Counted from the first letter of the stretch, positions 1 through 12,472 are shown. The stretch is DNA of 64,000 nucleotides from Fistulifera solaris (GCA_030295235.1 AP026156.1:137001-201000); one strand, 5' to 3'. The notes: generated from the letters alone by a model not told the origin. Numbers and translations are program-made.

Positions 1-116
1 TTCATCGGATCGATCGAGAGAGAGTCAACGCACCATAATTATGCCTCACCGTCGTGTAACACCCTTTCGTTTAGAAGCGGAAGTGGATGGATCCGTGTCC
101 TGTCGACGAGATTATG

Positions 117-669
117 CTAAATGGCCCACGTCGACGCGCACGGTAGATGAAAAAAGGCCATCGCCGCCAAGCCTACCGCCAACAATGAGCCAATCAAGGT
201 TGCGCGGTGATTCTTCTTCTTGCTTTCCTTCGTTTTCACTTGCAACTGACTTTCCTCGGTTGAAGTGAGTTTGACGGAAATGGTTGGCTGCTCGGATGGG
301 TTATCTGTGGGACTCTTGGACGGAGCGGCAGTGCTACCGATCGAAGGGGCATGTGAGAAAATGGGGGTCCCAGAGGTGCTCACCTGAATGGTGGGAGCTG
401 GTGTTGGCGCTCTTGGAACAGCCGGCGAAAGATCCATCCTATAATCCATCGACATGGAAAAGCTCATGCTCGCACCAAAGTTGCTCGCCAAGAAACGAAA
501 GACGTTTCGCCCATCTTCCCTCATTCAACAGCGACTCGAAGCTGTTGACGGAGTTCTTCTCCGCCGAAAATTGATTATCACCAGTATCAATACGAAACAG
601 CCGACGGCCTTCGGAGGGTACTGCCGCCAACAAGACGATGGATGCCAGAGTGGTGATTCGCTTGAACAT
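117..669 (-). CDS. Secreted or membrane-anchored protein, unknown function
   Basis: Two overlapping minus-strand frames read as one protein. The first opens at 669 with a signal peptide (MFKRITTLASIVLLAAVPS). The second carries an S/M-rich then P/S/T-rich stalk (SMSMDYRMDLSP, PTPAPT, SKSPTDNPSEQP), a Lys-rich stretch and one hydrophobic segment near the C-terminus (LIGSLLAVGLAAMAFF). This is a type I membrane layout like many diatom surface proteins with PS/PT-rich stalks. The frames join either by a 67-nt intron (581..515, GTGATA...GGAAG; 161 aa) or by loss of one G in the GGG run at 518-520 (183 aa). The second is attractive because similar shifts occur elsewhere in the window. No known domain was recognised. 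Confidence 0.5.
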
Positions 670-945
670 GATAAGATAGGTGCGTGATTATTTGAGCAGA
701 GGCGCTCTCTGGCAACTTTTGTGGGAGAAGAAATAGGATAGTTTCTCTCCTTTCGCACATAGCGACTCCCTCCATTTAACGGAAATATATAATCACCGTG
801 TCGTGACTTTGTGTTGAAGATAGCCGACGAGATTTATCACCTTCCATCCCAATATCCACTACCGCGACGGACGAAACCGACCTCAACAATTATGCCCGCT
901 CCTTCGCGGCTGCTCGCCGGCCACTTCACTTTTGTTTCAGATAAT

Positions 946-1785
946 TTAGTCTCGTGATATTCCATCCTTTGTTCCGTCCGAAACAAACATCACATCCGAT
1001 CGAATCACATACTTGGGCCGAAGACCGGAACGCACCGGTGAACCTTCGTGTAAGGGCCAATGCAAGCGAGCATAATCTAATTCCTCTTCTCCGACGGCTT
1101 GCGGAAACACCAAACACGATCCCGCTTCCGGACGCACCGAGGCGAGGATTTCCCCTTGTGGCGCATAAAAATTGGTCTCTCCGCCCACAAAATCGTCATT
1201 GAGATAGATCAGTAACGTCAAACGAGAAACAATCGTTCCAGTGGAAATATCCCAAATCAATTCACGTCCATTGTGTCCCGAAGGAGGAAAGGCCGCATCA
1301 ATGTGCGGTGCAAAATGCTGTGAAGTGCCGGCGGCGTAGCGATACACCCGCCAGCGGCGATTGATGCCGACCCCACCGCAGAAGGGTCGCAACGCGTCAT
1401 GGAGAATGTGACACGTATCGTCCGGCACGACAATCTGTAAGGCTCCGTGGTGATTTTTACCGGCTTGAAAGGAACCAAAACCGAGTATGGCTTCAAACTC
1501 GGTAATGAGAGTCTCACACACCGGTCGCGTCAAAAGGGAATGCAAGGTAAACGCGGGACCTTGTTGCAACAGGGGTTCAAGATTTTCTTTGAATTGCGGT
1601 GACGAGGATTGTATGAAAGGCAACGAAGAACACGCAAAGGTAGGAACCGACATGGCGGACACGAAACCATCTTGACCGACCAGAGGAACGATATCGCCCA
1701 GGGTCGTCGATTTGGGTTGCAGGGCTTCTGCTGCGACGAGAGCCAAAAGTAACGCTCTATACATCTTTTTGAGTGAATTGATCAT
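946..1785 (-). CDS. Putative 2OG-Fe(II) oxygenase (prolyl hydroxylase-like) with N-terminal signal
   Basis: The open frame extends to 1962, but the residues before Met at 1785 are AT-rich and low quality. I start at 1785 (279 aa); 1764 (MYRALLLALVAAEA) is the alternative. The N-terminus is a hydrophobic signal. The C-terminal half shows the double-stranded beta-helix signature of 2-oxoglutarate/Fe(II) oxygenases: His and Asp in HFAPHIDAAF, the GGETNFY strand, a distal His in LHWPLHEG and an Arg in KYVIRSDVMF that would bind 2-oxoglutarate. The family hydroxylates protein or small-molecule substrates; this substrate is unknown. A secretory-pathway location is inferred from the signal only. Confidence 0.7.
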   Translation of the reverse strand: MINSLKKMYRALLLALVAAEALQPKSTTLGDIVPLVGQDGFVSAMSVPTFACSSLPFIQSSSPQFKENLEPLLQQGPAFTLHSLLTRPVCETLITEFEAILGFGSFQAGKNHHGALQIVVPDDTCHILHDALRPFCGGVGINRRWRVYRYAAGTSQHFAPHIDAAFPPSGHNGRELIWDISTGTIVSRLTLLIYLNDDFVGGETNFYAPQGEILASVRPEAGSCLVFPQAVGEEELDYARLHWPLHEGSPVRSGLRPKYVIRSDVMFVSDGTKDGISRD

Positions 1786-2160
1786 TGCCTGCACGACAAT
1801 TACAAAATTAAATATCGAAAGATTATTGATGCAAGATGCAACTTCATTGCGAACCGTTGTTGTTGTGTTGCTTTTTATTTTTCTCCATTCCAAAAGCACG
1901 TCAGTTCCCTGCAAATTATAATTTGCCAAATTGTTCGTTTGTTTGCAATTATTCGTTTTCAAAAAATGAATTTGGATCTTTTTATCAGCGATTATTTTCT
2001 TTACTTATTTTTTTAAAATAAAAACATACTTTAATCCTTCATTTACTCGTTTATGAACGAGGAGGAGTCGAGAGCTGAAAGCTTAGAGTAAAGAGTAAAC
2101 TAGGTCTCTGGTTTCAGAGTGATAAGAATATCCGTAATAGACTATCTAGATCATTTGTTC
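1786..2160. other. AT-rich intergenic spacer
   Basis: This holds the 5' flank of the oxygenase gene and the 3' flank of the large propeller/solenoid gene. It has several T/A runs and no credible coding frame. Confidence 0.6.
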
Positions 2161-5100
2161 CTACCCTTGTAGAGCCAACAAATCAACGGCCTGATTCTGC
2201 AAAGTCTTCGTTAATACTGCAGAAGGACCCGATAGATGACGGAAGATATCTTCACTGAAACACAAAAAGTCTTTCAAAGACTGACCGTCATCGAGACACA
2301 GAAACATGCCTTTGGCCACCGAAAACAGACGCTCCAAGGTAGAGAGCACGTCGTTGCTCGAAAAAAGGTCCGAGTCTTTGGCGGAAGTCAAGTCTTTCGA
2401 AAGATGGGATAACAAAGGAGGAAGAAGACGTATTTTGGAAATGCTCTGATAAAGTGTCGTATCACGAAAGCGTTCCAAAAAGTCCAGAAGCGTTTCTGAA
2501 GCCAAAAGCAAAGTACGAGGCAATTGGATTCGAGCCATTTCCTGAAGCAGTATCTCCACAAAACTGGGGTCTGTTTCGGCATCATGCAGACTCATCTGTA
2601 GCAGAAGCAACAGAAATCTACCACTTGTGCGCATGCCGCGATGATGCCTCCAAAGTGTGCGTGCATAGGACAAGTAATGCATAGAGCTCAATCTTCCTAG
2701 ATCATCGTGGGGAAGTGGGAGACCCATCTCTTCAATTTCTTTGGAAACGAATGCGCCGTACGTACAATCCCGAAGAAGACAGGAAGACGACAGGTGACTT
2801 AGTAGACCATCGGACCGAACGACCTTCTCCAAAGCTTCTTGGGGACAAAGAACAGCTGCTGCTCGCAATGCGCGATGTCGCATCGCAAAAGTAGCCGCCT
2901 TGGGATTTGTTTCGACAACGTTTAGTTCTTTTGAAACCATTGAGTGGGATGATCCAGCGGCAAAAGCAACGCGTAAGAGTTCGCGGCTCATGTTCATTAT
3001 GTGCTCTTCGCTACGAGACTCATGCGAAGTATCAATTTTGCGTAACAGCCCTTTCTTTAATGGGCGGAGAGCACTTCCCTTGGTAGCAATTCCAGCGTTT
3101 TTCTTTGTCGTTACACTCATCGTCGCGTATCTCCTGATGAGCCAGGACAAAGGCAATTCTGAGTGCTGCGCGTTGGCTCGCGTATTCCGATTTTTCACGA
3201 GGTGAACACGACTTGATTGCAAATGGTTCATCTTCCGTGTTCAGCTGACCGAAACGATCTGACCCAAGACTTTCAGCCCAATCATCTGTAGTTTGTAAAT
3301 CTGTTAAATCCATAACAAATGATGCATCTTCATTTGCACCGTGATCTTTACAGGAATCTTGGTCGTCGGCTCAACTGTAAAGCTGGCATTAGCATTGTCG
3401 TCGCCGTGCATCAACCACTTTGTCGCCAGTCTATGGGAATGCTGAGTGATAATTATATGTGAGTGATGTTCCGCAACTGCACTACATGCGCTATGTACAA
3501 CTGAGCTCAAGTGTCGAACTTGCTCAGCTGGGACGCCATTATCAAGCGTCGCAACAGCCGCGACGAGAGATCCTTCCTCCAACAGGGACTCTATTAATTG
3601 CTCTGGGCTTTCTTTGGGATGGTCTCCAAGAATGTCGATCAGTTGCTGTATGTTTTCGCTCATGGTTACTGTTGCCGAGGATAGGGCCGCCGTCAAGATT
3701 GCTTTGGCTTTTAAGTGATCTGAAAGAGCGTCTTTCATGACTGATAATTGTTTGATTTTTTCCAAGAACATATTTTCAAGATTCTTCAGGTGATCAGTCT
3801 TCTTGCCAGTTTGAAGGCACCGCTCAATTTCCGTAGAGGCAATCAAAACTGACTGCAAAGCAAGCTCAAGACATTTCAAACGATCGGAATTGTTTTGATA
3901 GTGGTTCGAGCACCATTCAGCAAGCTCAGCTTTGTCTTTTGAAGATCGAAGACGGTCCAAAACTGGAACGATGTCGTTCTCGAAAGACGGAAAAGATCCT
4001 CTTGTGGCTTTTGCATCTGTGAATCGAACAACTAAGAATCTCGCGTGAATATAGCCCGATGGAAATCCCAAAGGAATACACAGTGGCGCAAGAGCTGTCG
4101 CCGTGCCGCTTTCAGGGTACTCGCGAAGAGCTTGTTCAAGTGGAGCAATGGGATCAAAAGTGTCATTGGTAGTTTTCTGTCCAGTAATGGAACATAATCT
4201 GACTTTGCTTTGAACCGCAGATAAGGTTTCCTCTAGCGGATGGAAGAATGCAGTAAAGCAAGGGCGCATGGATTCTTTATCTCCTTGGAAAAACGAAGAT
4301 AATACAGCGAGAACATCTCGCCGCCGAACGATCAGATCAAGCTCATATTCAAGCCAACCCTTATCGTGTTCCTCGAATTTGGAAGACTTGATGAGGTCTG
4401 CTAGACTCTCATTATAGAGCGTCAGTATAAGATCGAGTTGATCGTAGTTCCTGGTCTGGTGCTTCTCGATGGCTAATACACATCGACGAAGGACAACAGC
4501 ACGGACGCTCTGCGAAGTGATACAATTCAATGAAGAGCGAGCGACTTCTTCGAGGGCGTTGATATTCTGGTAGGCATACTTGGAGAATGTCGGAGACAAC
4601 AACAGCTCCAAATGCTTTTCAAAAACGAGATTGTCTGGGAGGCCGAACGCATGAGCAAATTTTCGAGATAAGGTCGTAACATCCGATGGACAGAGCGACT
4701 TGGAAAAAGCTTCAATAAGTGTCGGTATGAGTGACTTGGCGTACTGAAATGATTGCGAAACGTTTCCTTTGCATAAATTACCAGACGCATCAATATCAAG
4801 GCGCTGCGCATCGAATCGAACTCCATGGCGTTCTAGAACAATTGACCACATGGCCCTCTTTGCAAACTGTGCACATTGAGTTAGGAAAACATCTTGTCCC
4901 TTCCAGCCGATAGGCAGAACGCTGCTGCCGTAAGCGTTTGTGAAACCACTTGCCGCACAAATGCCAACGTTGGCTAGATCGCGCAGCCGATTAAAACTAT
5001 GTGTCTTGACTGCCGTTGGAAGACAAGCCTTAAATGCCTTGAAAGCAAGTTTTGATGGAAGCGCCAGAAGGAATGATACTGCGAGCTCGGAATCGATCTT

Positions 5101-8100
5101 GGCATTTGTGATTCCTTTTCCGCCACCTCCAAGACAACGCTCAGTTAATGAGAAGCTGGCACTTCCAAATCCATCAAGAACGGATTCAGTACTCAAATTG
5201 TGATCTGCATTGCACGATAGCGGCACACAGACGGAGGCCCACATACACAAAGCCCGAAGTGATAGAAAGTGCGCCCCTCTTTCGGAAAGCACCTCAAACA
5301 ATTCAGCCGTGCTATTGTCTTTTTCATCTGTAAAAAGAATGGCTTTGGAGAATACAAGCGCCTGGTGGAGTGCAAGGCTTGGCGGCAGAAGTAGCCCGTC
5401 GCCAATGTACCAGGACGGGTGGAGCAAAGGTAAGCACAAGGATGATGACGGCGTTTGTTTGATATAAAGAGCATCATCTTCTGTTGGGCGAGATTGCCAT
5501 GCTTTCATTTGAAGCACACGCTGCAGGCGGTCTTGTTGCTCGCCGATTCCTTCGTCTGCTCTGGTAAGAATCTGTGAAACAAAGTCGAGAATAGCAAACA
5601 GATTGACAATAGCTGCCAAATTCGAATCGACGTGAAACAAAAGTGCTCGGTCGCGAACAAGCGAAGCTGCAATATTGATCTTCTCCATGCCATTGGCAGG
5701 TTCGTCATCAGCATCAAGCATCGCTGCTTTGCAAAATGCTACTGCTAGCGTAATCTGTCCAAAAGCAGCATTCGTCGAACAGGACAAAAGGCCCACGTCT
5801 TCGAGAAGTCTCATAATTTTCAAGCTGCTTCTCTTAGTTTCACCGCACAACACGACTGAAACTGCTTTGAGCCATATGACATCCCCAACGGTGCTATCTT
5901 CAGCGCAAAGTAGCAAACACGCCCGCTTAACACCTGCTAAATTTGTGCTGAAGCAAGATGTGTGAAAGTCGAGGGACAAGTTTTGTCGCAAAAGTCGACA
6001 TGTTTGATCAAAGGCAAAAGTATGACTGCGAAGCTTCGAAAGACTTGCGCGGACGCCGTGGTCTTCATCGAGTCGCAAAATGCATAAAAAATCTCGCCGA
6101 ATCTTTTCCACAGAGGGTGATGCCCAGAAGCTGCTAACCTCTTCCATAGCATCGAGGTCCAGCCGATCAAAGTGGTCAAGGGCGCAGTCTAACATGCTCA
6201 AAATGTGGCCGAGAACGTGTTGCCTGTCATAATTCCGTTCTTCGTCATCGCAACTCAAAACCTCCTCAGCATATGACAGCGTTTTTGTGAGGGCCGCTTG
6301 CGCGCTTGCTTTGTTATATGCAATGAGTTGCAACAGTAAATCAGTGATCAGACCATCATTGTGATGAAGCAATGCGTGCTTTAGAATTGAGGCGCCTGCG
6401 TCAACCTCGGACAACTGATGAAATGCCTCGCACAAAGCCAGAGAGTCTTTGACGACCGATGGTCGCTCTATGTGATTGGTCACAAATCGGAAAAGTCGAA
6501 TGGCGTGGAGAGAATTATCAACTCTGAAAAGTTGGCGGGCCCCAGCGCCACAATACTTTACCACAATCTGGTCGATTGTAAGAAGTCTTGATGCTTCTTC
6601 CAGTTCCGACTGCATCTTGGAGTCAGATGCCGCCCAGAAAATAGCTTCTTTAGAGAAGTTACTTAGCCACTCGGGAGAGTCACCGCATCGAAGGGCGGCT
6701 CGAATGACTGAAAGAGCAATTTGACATCGTGTACGAATCGATGAACAGCACCGTGCCAAAGAAGCGGCCTCCTCTAGCGCGCTGGCTGAAATTGTACTTT
6801 TCGCACTCAAGAAATCTTCACAGCATGTAAAAATAGCGCGTTCTTTATCTGCATTGAATTCACGACACAGCGGCTCAATCCTCTCTGTTAGCATCTCAAG
6901 CCGGGCGTGATGGTCTGGAGCTTCTTTCGACATGGTCCGAACTAGCTCTGTGACAACATATTGTGCTCCTCCACGAGACACAAAATTCCGGAGCGAAACA
7001 AGAGAATGCCGCAATCCATGTTTCCGGGCATCAACAAGGCATCGCGCACCGTGTAATTTGATCTCTATGTTATCCTCGATGCCGTCATACTCTTCAAACG
7101 ATCGCGGAAAATGGTTGGGCTTCTTCGATGCCCCCCTACGCAACGCGCCCAGTTCAAGGATTGTAGGGACAGGCTTTCCAGCCAACGATACGTCGTAACT
7201 TTTTGATTTGTCGCGTCTTGGAGAACTATCCGACGACGATGTGTTCAAGCTTCCGCGAGAAATGTCCAAGGAAGATGACTGTTCTTTACCCCGAGGTGAA
7301 GCGCGTTCACTTTCGATAGTCGCAACAAAGGGACTGCGTCTCGAAAACGAGGCATGGGTTTCGCGCGAGAGATGTCGAGTAGCTTGTTCGATGCACTGCA
7401 AAAAGTTTTTGTGAGAGGCTGTACTTGATTCTCTGCAAACAATAAATCAAACAAAACGTACCGATAGTAAATTGATGGCTGCTTGTATATCACAATCGGG
7501 CTGGTGAGTTTCGTCGAGCTGGTCGGCAATGGCGCACGACCAAGCAAGGATCATCGCGAACCATTCCCCATTAATTGTCAATTTGGGCAAAATCAAGTCA
7601 CGAAGCATGGGAATGTACAAATGCGGCGGAACTGTTCCGTCCATCTTCAATATGGAACGTACAATATCGTCCATCGGCAGTAATCCCCAACGACATACTT
7701 TGCTAGCTTCCAAAAATCGTCGTTCTTCGATCAGTGTCGAAAACAGCTGGCGCGTCGATTGGATCTCCGAAAAACGGCGTTGCAAACCAATCGATTCTCC
7801 GCCAATGCGATCCAGCGTTTGCAATGCCGTCAGTTTGGACTGCAAGGCATCCAACCGGGCCTTATCATCGACGTTCATTTCTTCCAGATACTTCGTAAGC
7901 GCCGATAAGCCGGCCATCATATCCGCAAGACTACAGTGGGCGGACGAATTCAACAAGGCGTCGACGGCATCCATCAATATTTCTTTTCCGCTGGGATGAT
8001 GTCTCGCTCCTTCCGCCATGTTGTGCAGTAGTATGGCCGCTTCGTCCGGTTGCGAACCGTGCTGGAGCCATTGTCGCAGACGATGTAGGGCGATTTCGGT

Positions 8101-9216
8101 CGGGTAAAAATGCGCATACGGATCTTGAATCGCCATCCTGACCAGCTGCGAATCCTCGGCTTGTAGAAAGGCTTCCGCCGCGTCGTTTTGCTGTTGCGCC
8201 AAATACCATCGCGTTTCACTGACAATGCGACTGGTATCCAAATGCGGTACAAAGGCTTGGTAATGACAATCGCGGACACTTGACCAAAATTTGATGCGAA
8301 AGGCTCCTTTTTCGTCGTCAATGGGCGACAACGTGACCGAAACCGCTTCGGGAATGGGAATCCGATACAGGACGTGCGGATGCAGTAACTGCAACAATCC
8401 CATCGTGTCTTCGACGATCACCTGGACTACCGTCAAACCACTGGTGGACGCCGTCTTCTCCGCCAAGGCCAATGCCACAGTTCCCTCTTTCAAGGGAGTG
8501 ACGGGCGTGATGGCGAGTAATCGCGACGCGATTGGATATTGACACACGAGTTGTTTTGTCACCACATCAATCCAAAGGACGGCACTTTCCGTTTCGTTCG
8601 AGGCACCACACACCAAAAACATGCGGTCTCCGACCACTTGCGGATGCCACCCGACTTCGGGGTCGACATACCATTCCGCTAAAATGGCCGATTCGGCGTC
8701 TTCCCAAACACCGTCCCTCCAGTCGCGGGCGTACAAGAGGCCGTCCCTAAGTCCGATAAAGCGGAGTTTGTTGTCGAGAGCAAATGCCGTGACATCACTC
8801 AAATGCGGCAATTCTACTGTTTGAATGTGTAGTCGTTCTTCTGACAACAAGGCCTCGAAATGAGAAATGAGCATGCATTGGGAGGGAAATTCGAGCAACA
8901 ATAATTGATGCGATGATATCCACGCGAACGATGTCAAATCTTCCGGAATCGGTTGTGATAATAACAAGACACCGTCTCGAATCACAGACACGGATCGTTC
9001 CGTCGCAGCCACAACCCAGTCATTTTGACTGGTGACACTGTGGACGGCTTCTTCCAACTGCGTGGACCACGTGAAAGTAAAGGGAGGAACGATGCCGGAA
9101 ACGGTGGATCCGTGCGCGACCGCATGACGACACAAACCTCTTCGATCCAAAAACGTGGGCTCGTCGGGAGACGGTATCGTGTACAATTGTGTCGTCGTCT
9201 CTTCGTTGGTTGACAT
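2161..9216 (-). CDS. Very large beta-propeller plus alpha-solenoid protein, Rod (KNTC1)- or NBAS-like
   Basis: I join four exons: 9216..7462, 7395..3352, 3244..3115 and 3050..2161. The introns are 66 nt (GTACGT...TTGCAG), 107 nt (GTAAAG...GGTCAG) and 64 nt (GTAACG...GAAAG), giving about 2272 aa. Start Met 9216 begins MSTNEETTTQ. Residues ~50-370 are strand-rich and repeat-like, as in a seven-bladed propeller (VVAATERSVSVIRDG, LRFIGLRDGLLYARDW). The rest is almost entirely helical. Propeller plus solenoid at 2200-2400 aa fits Rod, the RZZ kinetochore subunit of the spindle checkpoint, and NBAS, the Sec39-like Golgi-ER tether. The first propeller blade reads slightly closer to Rod. The last splice (AAAG acceptor) is the least certain. 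The assignment is fold-level inference. Confidence 0.5.
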
Positions 9217-9848
9217 GTTGGTTGTTGTATGGAAAGTGAGATGAGGATAAAAACAAGAATGAAGGAGAGGTGTGGTTCTGTTGATGTTGGGGTGCGAGAC
9301 GTTCCGGCACTCCCAGCAATGCCGATAAGCGTGTCGCACTCGCACTCTCCCTCTTCGATTTCAAAGTTGTACTGTCGAGTGATAGTCAATTTTCCGCGGG
9401 AGTCGTTCCATCTTCGTATCTGAACATGAATATAACAATTTACTTAGTAGACAACGGTAATTTGGAATACAGCGGTACCATACAACGTCCGATGACTGGA
9501 ATGTCGTCGCGTACGGACGTTTACTTGAACGGATGGTTGGCCAGATTTGCTTAGTACTCACTTTTAGAAAAAGATCGCTTCACCGACGGTCTGTGGTGCC
9601 AAACGGGTGGGAGCGGAGCTGGTGCTTATTGTGGAACGCAATTTCCACGCACGCCGGTACTTTCGGTATAGCTCTCTGTGTGCAGTTTGAAACTCAAAAC
9701 CGATCCAAAGCGGACTCGTTTTTCCTTTGCGACGACGTAACCCTACGGACGGCGATGAGTGTGCTAACACGTTGAGACGATGAATAACAACATGGGAATG
9801 TCGACTTTATTATTTCTATAACTATTGTAAATTCAAAAACACATTACC
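9217..9848. other. Intergenic region, divergent promoters
   Basis: This separates the large minus-strand gene from the plus-strand CXC gene. Short minus-strand frames at 9361..9561 and 9564..9770 have no recognisable family and no clear start, so I do not call them genes. Confidence 0.5.
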
Positions 9849-11153
9849 ATGAGCCGTGAAACATCATCGAATGCACCCAATCATAACCTTCCTCCTCCGT
9901 ATCATCCTCATCATCATCTCCCCGGGCCGCCGCCGCCTGCACGGGGCCATGTTTTATCCTTACCCATACGCACCTCCCCCTTTAACGGCACCGTCTCCGG
10001 CCCGAGACGACGATCGCATGCCACCTCCTCCGTATCCATCACCTCCCCGACATGCGTATCCTTCACCGCCGCGGCATTCCTATCCGGCTCATCCAGCGGA
10101 ATCGAAGTCAAAAGACTCTTCTCCTCATCGACTCAAGGAATCATCATCATCTTCCCTCTATCCTCCCGAACATTATCCACCGACCGAAGGATATCCACCA
10201 CCACATCGTCCGTACGGTGATGGCTGGCCTTACAGTGCGTATCCTCCGCCCCGCGACACCGCCTCCTACTGGCCGCCGCCCTATCCGTACCCGTGGCGAG
10301 GTGATTCCTCGTCGCATCGACCACCACCACCACCCAAGGAGCCCAAAAAAGAAGGCGCCACCTCACCGACCCAAATTGAAACGACGCATCGGGATGAAGT
10401 CCAACATATGGGTTGTACGTGCAAAAAGACCCGTTGCTTAAAACTGTATTGTCAATGCTTTCAAGCCGAATTGTATTGTGGGTCCAATTGTCGCTGTTTG
10501 AATTGCTACAATGTCGTGGCGGAAGACGCCAAGCGCAAAGAAGCCATTCAAAGTATCTTGTTGCGGAATCCGTCGGCCTTTGATTCGAAATTCAAAAAGA
10601 CGCGGCCACCGAGCGAGCCGCCCGGGAATTGGCCCACAAATTGGGATGCAAGTGTCGCAAATCGTCTTGCATGAAAAAGGTGGGTTTATGTGAAACTACT
10701 GCTTTTTATTCATTCATTCATTCACTCACCGCCTCTCCATAGTATTGTGAATGCTACGCCGGAAATGTCAAATGCAGTGCAAATTGCCGTTGCATCAATT
10801 GTAAAAACAGGGGTACGGGTGGCAACACCGGCAAAGGACCTCCTCCTCCCTTCCACGCCGTACCTTCCACCGCCGGCCCGTTTGTCACCGGTCCCCCGGC
10901 ACGATCGGGAGAACAGTGTGCAGCCCAAAACTTGGCCTTCCTGAAACGCGGTTCGCCGCCCAAGAAGAAGAACGATCTAACGTCCATGCCATCCTTGGCT
11001 TCGTCTTCGGAAGGCACCAGTCCCGGAGAGGAACGCTGGGTGAAACGCCCCAAATTGCCCGACGAAGATGGGAATGCCTTGCTCTGGGCGGCCGCCCGGG
11101 CCATGACGGAATTCGGTCAATCATCGTCGCCGCGGACGAAACGAACTTTATGA
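9849..11153 (+). CDS. CXC (tesmin/TSO1/LIN54-like) DNA-binding protein
   Basis: A Pro/Tyr/His-rich N-terminus is followed by two cysteine-rich CXC repeats. The first contains GCTCKKTRCLKLYCQCF...CGSNCRCLNCYN and the second GCKCRKSSCMKK-YCECY...CSANCRCINCKN. The conserved spacer RNPSAF lies between them. Two CXC motifs bind the CHR-type TTYGAA element in LIN54/TSO1 proteins, which are cell-cycle or differentiation regulators. The second repeat is split by an intron (10680..10742, phase 0). The frame shifts once at the AAAAA run near 10594-10600, before the second repeat. It probably shifts again at GGGG near 9944, since ATG 9849 (context ACCATGA) leads into a different frame from the body. If so the protein is ~413 aa. 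A conservative start is ATG 9949. The C-terminus is Lys/Pro-rich. Confidence 0.75.
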
Positions 11154-11475
11154 AAGATAGTATTATTATAATAGAATTTTCTTATTTCATGAATCAGGGC
11201 TCTTTTTATAAACCGGAGGTCCGGCTCGATCCCGAGAATAATACGGCTGTACTATTATTATCCCTAGTCGAACCAGCCTAGCTAGTAAACGGTGTGACAT
11301 TTGCTTGTCGTAGTGAATGCCGTCAGAGTACTTTTTGATGTCGAGTGATTTGGTTGACACCGGCGCTCGACTGACGTGGGGGCTTTTGAGAAAAGAAAGG
11401 CAAAACACTCGATAGATCCACCATGCTGCAACGTTGAAAGCGATCCGGTCGCTTATAACAAAAATAAACAACACG
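11154..11475. promoter_or_regulatory. Upstream region of the plastid protein gene
   Basis: This contains the 3' flank of the CXC gene and the promoter of the next plus-strand gene. A TGACGT element (the half-site of CRE/bZIP sites, described in diatom CO2-responsive promoters) lies at 11372-11377, about 100 nt before the start codon. The functional role is inferred. Confidence 0.3.
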
Positions 11476-12090
11476 ATGAAGCTTGCGGTGCTTATTGTTT
11501 CTCTTCTTTCGCTCTGCGAAACGGAGAGTTACTCTCCGAGTGAGTATACTGTAGAATGATTGTAGGCACCGTCGGCTCTCGCTTTTTTTCTCACACAATC
11601 TCGTTCCGAAAAACAGATGCCAACAAGGCCACTCGGCCAATGGTGGAGATGCAAAAAGCGGCCGCCGGTGCCTTTGCCGCGTTTACCATTGCTAGCTCGG
11701 TTCTCACGATGTCTCCCGCCGCCAACGCCGTGCCGGCCTTTCCCACGCAAGTTTTGGCGGAAAAGGTCATCCGTGAAGGTGTGTACGGAGAATACGAGAT
11801 TGATCTTCCCGAACAAAAATACGATGATGCTCGATCGACTTTCAAGTCCGCGAAAGAGACTAAAACCAAGAAAGGTACGTGGATACAAAAGTAATTGAGA
11901 AGTAAAGAAAAGCATCTCACCACTCGTCCTAGGCAAATACACGGCTTTGCTCGCCATCCTCATTGTGGGAAGTTTCATCATTCCAATGGCTCAATACTGG
12001 TGGTACGTGAAGGATGATGATAGCTCGGATAAATTCTTTGCACAGAATGTGCCAGACCCGGAACCTCCCAAGAAGAAGGGTTGGTTTTAA
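11476..12090 (+). CDS. Single-span plastid (thylakoid) membrane protein, photosystem-associated candidate
   Basis: Exons 11476..11539, 11617..11874 and 11933..12090 give 159 aa. The introns are 77 and 58 nt. The N-terminus is tripartite: a signal peptide (MKLAVLIVSLLSLCETES) followed by Y at the cleavage point, a basic transit stretch, then a second hydrophobic stretch ending ANA-VPAF that looks like a thylakoid signal. The mature part is acidic/basic (YGEYEIDLPEQKYDDARS), then one membrane span (YTALLAILIVGSFIIPMAQ) and a charged tail ending PPKKKGWF. This layout suits a small subunit of photosystem I or II. I could not tie it to a named subunit with confidence. Confidence 0.65.
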
Positions 12091-12250
12091 ACAGCTACAT
12101 TTGACAATTTTCTGGGGTTCTTGGAAGCGTAACGGAATTGCCATGAACGATGGACGGAGATTAGAACTTCATCAAGGAAACATAAACAATTTATTTTTAC
12201 TACAACTTATTATTGTTGTTTCCGATGTCCCTTTCCGCTTCCTTTGTTAC

Positions 12251-12472
12251 TTATGGCTGCGGACAAGACGAGTCACCATTCATGATGGCGGTGCCCATCC
12301 GCCGTGGCCATGTAACGAAGCTTTCGAGAAATTCGTTCGCATCCGCAGCAACATGGAAAACGGCTTCAAAGGGTTGCAAAATCACCCAAAAGGCCGCCGC
12401 GAAAAAAGCGACCGGCCATACGAGAAGCACCAAAATGATGATCCAAAGGACCGAAAAGCAGGGATTCCCCAT
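12251..12472 (-). CDS. Small membrane protein, 73 aa, tandem family copy 1
   Basis: Starts at Met 12472 (MGNPCFSVLW). Two closely spaced hydrophobic segments occupy residues ~6-36 (WIIILVLLVWPVAFFAAAF), followed by the signature VILQPFEAVF, a short amphipathic linker, FVTWPRRMG and a C-terminus SSCPQP. The neighbouring gene at 12771..12992 is the same length and very similar, and a third copy with an intron lies at 56068..56375. The shared core is W-P-[IVL]-A-F...LQPFE...TWPR. The role is unknown; an ER or plasma-membrane location is inferred from hydrophobicity. No intron is present. Confidence 0.75.
   Translation of the reverse strand: MGNPCFSVLWIIILVLLVWPVAFFAAAFWVILQPFEAVFHVAADANEFLESFVTWPRRMGTAIMNGDSSCPQP

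Noticed and set aside
9361-9770. Two adjacent minus-strand frames that might form a small basic protein (TAHRELYRKYRRAWKLRS)
   Set aside because: No recognisable family, no convincing splice or start, and ends in the promoter gap of two genes.
10560-10680. Programmed ribosomal frameshift in the CXC gene
   Set aside because: Similar shifts occur in many unrelated genes at simple runs, without a slippery heptamer plus structure pattern; sequence error explains them better.
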